DNA from: JBKECF01 sp047974375
GTDB lineage: Bacteria; Bacillota; Clostridia; Lachnospirales; CAMZNU01
DNA: 64,000 bases
Direction: 5' to 3'
NCBI GenBank assembly: GCA_047974375.1
Contig: JBKECF010000068.1
Location: 12,678 to 76,677, forward strand
The notes below the pieces were generated by a model, which was given only the letters and a program-made list of their open reading frames with translations, ran no database searches and was not told the origin of the DNA. This document shows, piece after piece, positions 63,061 to 64,000 of this stretch (its first letter is position 1; each line of letters starts with the position of its first letter). A program made the translations under genes and the position numbers.

Positions 63061-63236
63061 GAATTTGGTCGCATAACCGAGTTGGTTGCAGACTTGGTTG
63101 CATAGTCGAGCAGGAAGTGTAACTTCCGACCAGACAAATGCTTAGCATTTGGTTTTTGTGAAACAAAAATTCAGAGTAAAACAGCAATGAACAGCTACCA
63201 AACACACAGTGTTTGGTTTTGCCGAAAGCAAAATTT
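63061..63236 (+). repeat. Hairpin repeat array upstream of galM
   Basis: Partial TTGGTCGCATAACCGAG and GTTGGTTGCA units lead into a 42-base unit (63091-63132). Its hairpin is GGAAGT/ACTTCC with loop GTA. Then come CAAATGC/GCATTTG (63135-63151, loop TTA), TTTTTGT/ACAAAAA (63153-63169, loop GAA), CCAAACAC/GTGTTTGG (63198-63216, loop ACA) and TTTTGC/GCAAAA (63217-63233). Confidence 0.85.
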
Positions 63237-63380
63237 AGATGCCAGCATTGAGATGGAGTCTAATTCTTACCGATTAAAAGTATCTAGGAATAAATTTTTT
63301 AGAACCCTTGTAAATATGGGACAACTGTTTTATTCTATAATCATAACTACTAGATGTTTGTAAACTTAAAGGAGGTCGTG

Positions 63381-64000
63381 GTGGAAATTATTATTTTAGA
63401 GAATGAAAATATAAGGGTTCAACTTTTACCATTTGGTGCTACAATTTACAAATTATTTATAAAGGATAAAAAAGGAAAGTGGGAAAATATTGTCCTTTCA
63501 TACCCTGATTGTAAGGAATATAAAAGTACAAAAACTTATTTTGGTATGACCTGTGGACGTCATGCTGGTAGGATTGTAAATGGGAAATTTTCAATTGATG
63601 GAAAAGAGTATCAAGCTGACATAAACAACAAAGGTCATTCTTTACACGGTGGGACTATTGGGATAAGCCATAAACTTTGGTCTTATAAAATGAATTACGA
63701 AAATTGCGTTTCGTTTTTTTTAGAATCACCAGATGGGGATATGGGCTTTCCTGGAAATGTCAAAATTGAAGTAATTTACACATTAGAAGATAATACTTTA
63801 ACGGTTGAGTATAAAGGTGTAAGTGATAAAAATACTTTATTGAACTTAACTAACCATAGTTATTTTAATTTATCTGGCGATCTTAAAGAAGCTATGTACG
63901 AACACAAATTACAAATTAATGCAGATAAATTTATAAACACAGATGAATTTGTTAATGCAGTAAGTGTTGATAAAGTGGATGGAACGGATTTTGATTTTAG
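63381..64000 (+). CDS. galM: Aldose 1-epimerase, N-terminal part
   Basis: Partial: the frame is open to the right edge, about 206 residues. GalM interconverts alpha and beta anomers of aldoses. Family sequences are GRHAGRIVNGKFSIDG, NKGHSLHGGTIG and LTNHSYFNLSG. The start codon is GTG 63381, five bases after GGAGG; an overlapping GTG three bases earlier is too close. The catalytic histidine is in NHSYF. No other sugar gene is visible to the left. Confidence 0.92.
   Translation, partial: MEIIILENENIRVQLLPFGATIYKLFIKDKKGKWENIVLSYPDCKEYKSTKTYFGMTCGRHAGRIVNGKFSIDGKEYQADINNKGHSLHGGTIGISHKLWSYKMNYENCVSFFLESPDGDMGFPGNVKIEVIYTLEDNTLTVEYKGVSDKNTLLNLTNHSYFNLSGDLKEAMYEHKLQINADKFINTDEFVNAVSVDKVDGTDFDF

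Larger units (their letters stand above)
62823..63380. other. 558-base intergenic region upstream of mbl and galM
   Basis: No gene is supported. The mbl-proximal part has a long AT-rich tract and a hairpin TGAGTCAT/ATGACTCA (about 62959-62999). Between about 63030 and 63240 lies the third repeat array described separately. The galM ribosome site is at 63371-63375. Confidence 0.7.

Noticed and set aside
63023..63205. Open frame over the third repeat array (minus)
   Set aside because: Composed of the hairpin repeats, with repetitive Cys/Ser/Gln content and no start signal.

Overview
The window is a low-GC chromosomal segment with the gene content of an anaerobic Clostridia-type Firmicute. The evidence is an ancestral (type A) RNase P RNA, a LicT-type sugar operon, the Mbl-FlhO-FlhP flagellar order known from Bacillus, a meso-diaminopimelate-type MurE, a clostridial-style type IV pilus cluster and RqcH. 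I cannot name the species. Almost all of it is core genome. I see no transposase, integrase, phage gene, CRISPR array or rRNA.

Layout. 1-3062 (minus): peptidoglycan precursor genes, a fused MurE-MurF followed by mraY. 3270-3680: a small conserved protein of unknown function. 3748-8612 (minus): a complete PTS operon (antiterminator, EIIA, EI, HPr, GlcNAc-type EIICB) behind a LicT-type RNA antiterminator target and terminator. 8795-19285: type IV pilus genes pilB, pilT, pilC and pilin, then, after a reversed cstA pair, a giant 1082-residue prepilin-like protein. 19674-22141: a membrane protein, a peroxiredoxin-glutaredoxin fusion, a small CxxC protein and tRNAs Asp, Val and Leu. 22197-30624: recG, RNase P RNA, a secreted NlpC/P60 hydrolase, rimM-trmD-pepD-AI-2E exporter, and ung. 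30833-36250: asd, dapA, dapB (lysine/DAP), pgi and small proteins. 36319-42776: rqcH, a LysM protein, a sugar-phosphate isomerase-like protein, and an rseC/ligA/HIT operon. 42887-50881: an acetyltransferase, then a YesMN two-component system, a carbohydrate ABC importer and a GH43 glycosidase, which together look like a xylo-oligosaccharide uptake locus. 50909-55987: tenA, sbcC, radA. 56371-58631 (minus): tadA, a fruK-like kinase, degV. 58702-62822 (minus): mbl, flhO, flhP, flgJ-like, metK. 63381-end: aldose 1-epimerase (partial).

The genes form a few coherent units. DAP made by asd/dapA/dapB is the substrate of the MurE half of the fusion. The PTS operon controls itself through its own antiterminator. 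The pilus cluster supplies extension and retraction motors, a platform, a major pilin and probably a giant tip or adhesive subunit.

The least explained material is non-coding. A family of short hairpins, mostly with three-base loops, recurs in the asd-dapA gap, the radA-degV gap and the gap upstream of mbl. Stem bases change in matched pairs between copies, so structure appears to be conserved. In the radA-degV gap these modules lie between the two arms of what looks like a split transcription terminator. The giant prepilin and an HPr that lacks its regulatory serine are the most interesting protein-level observations.
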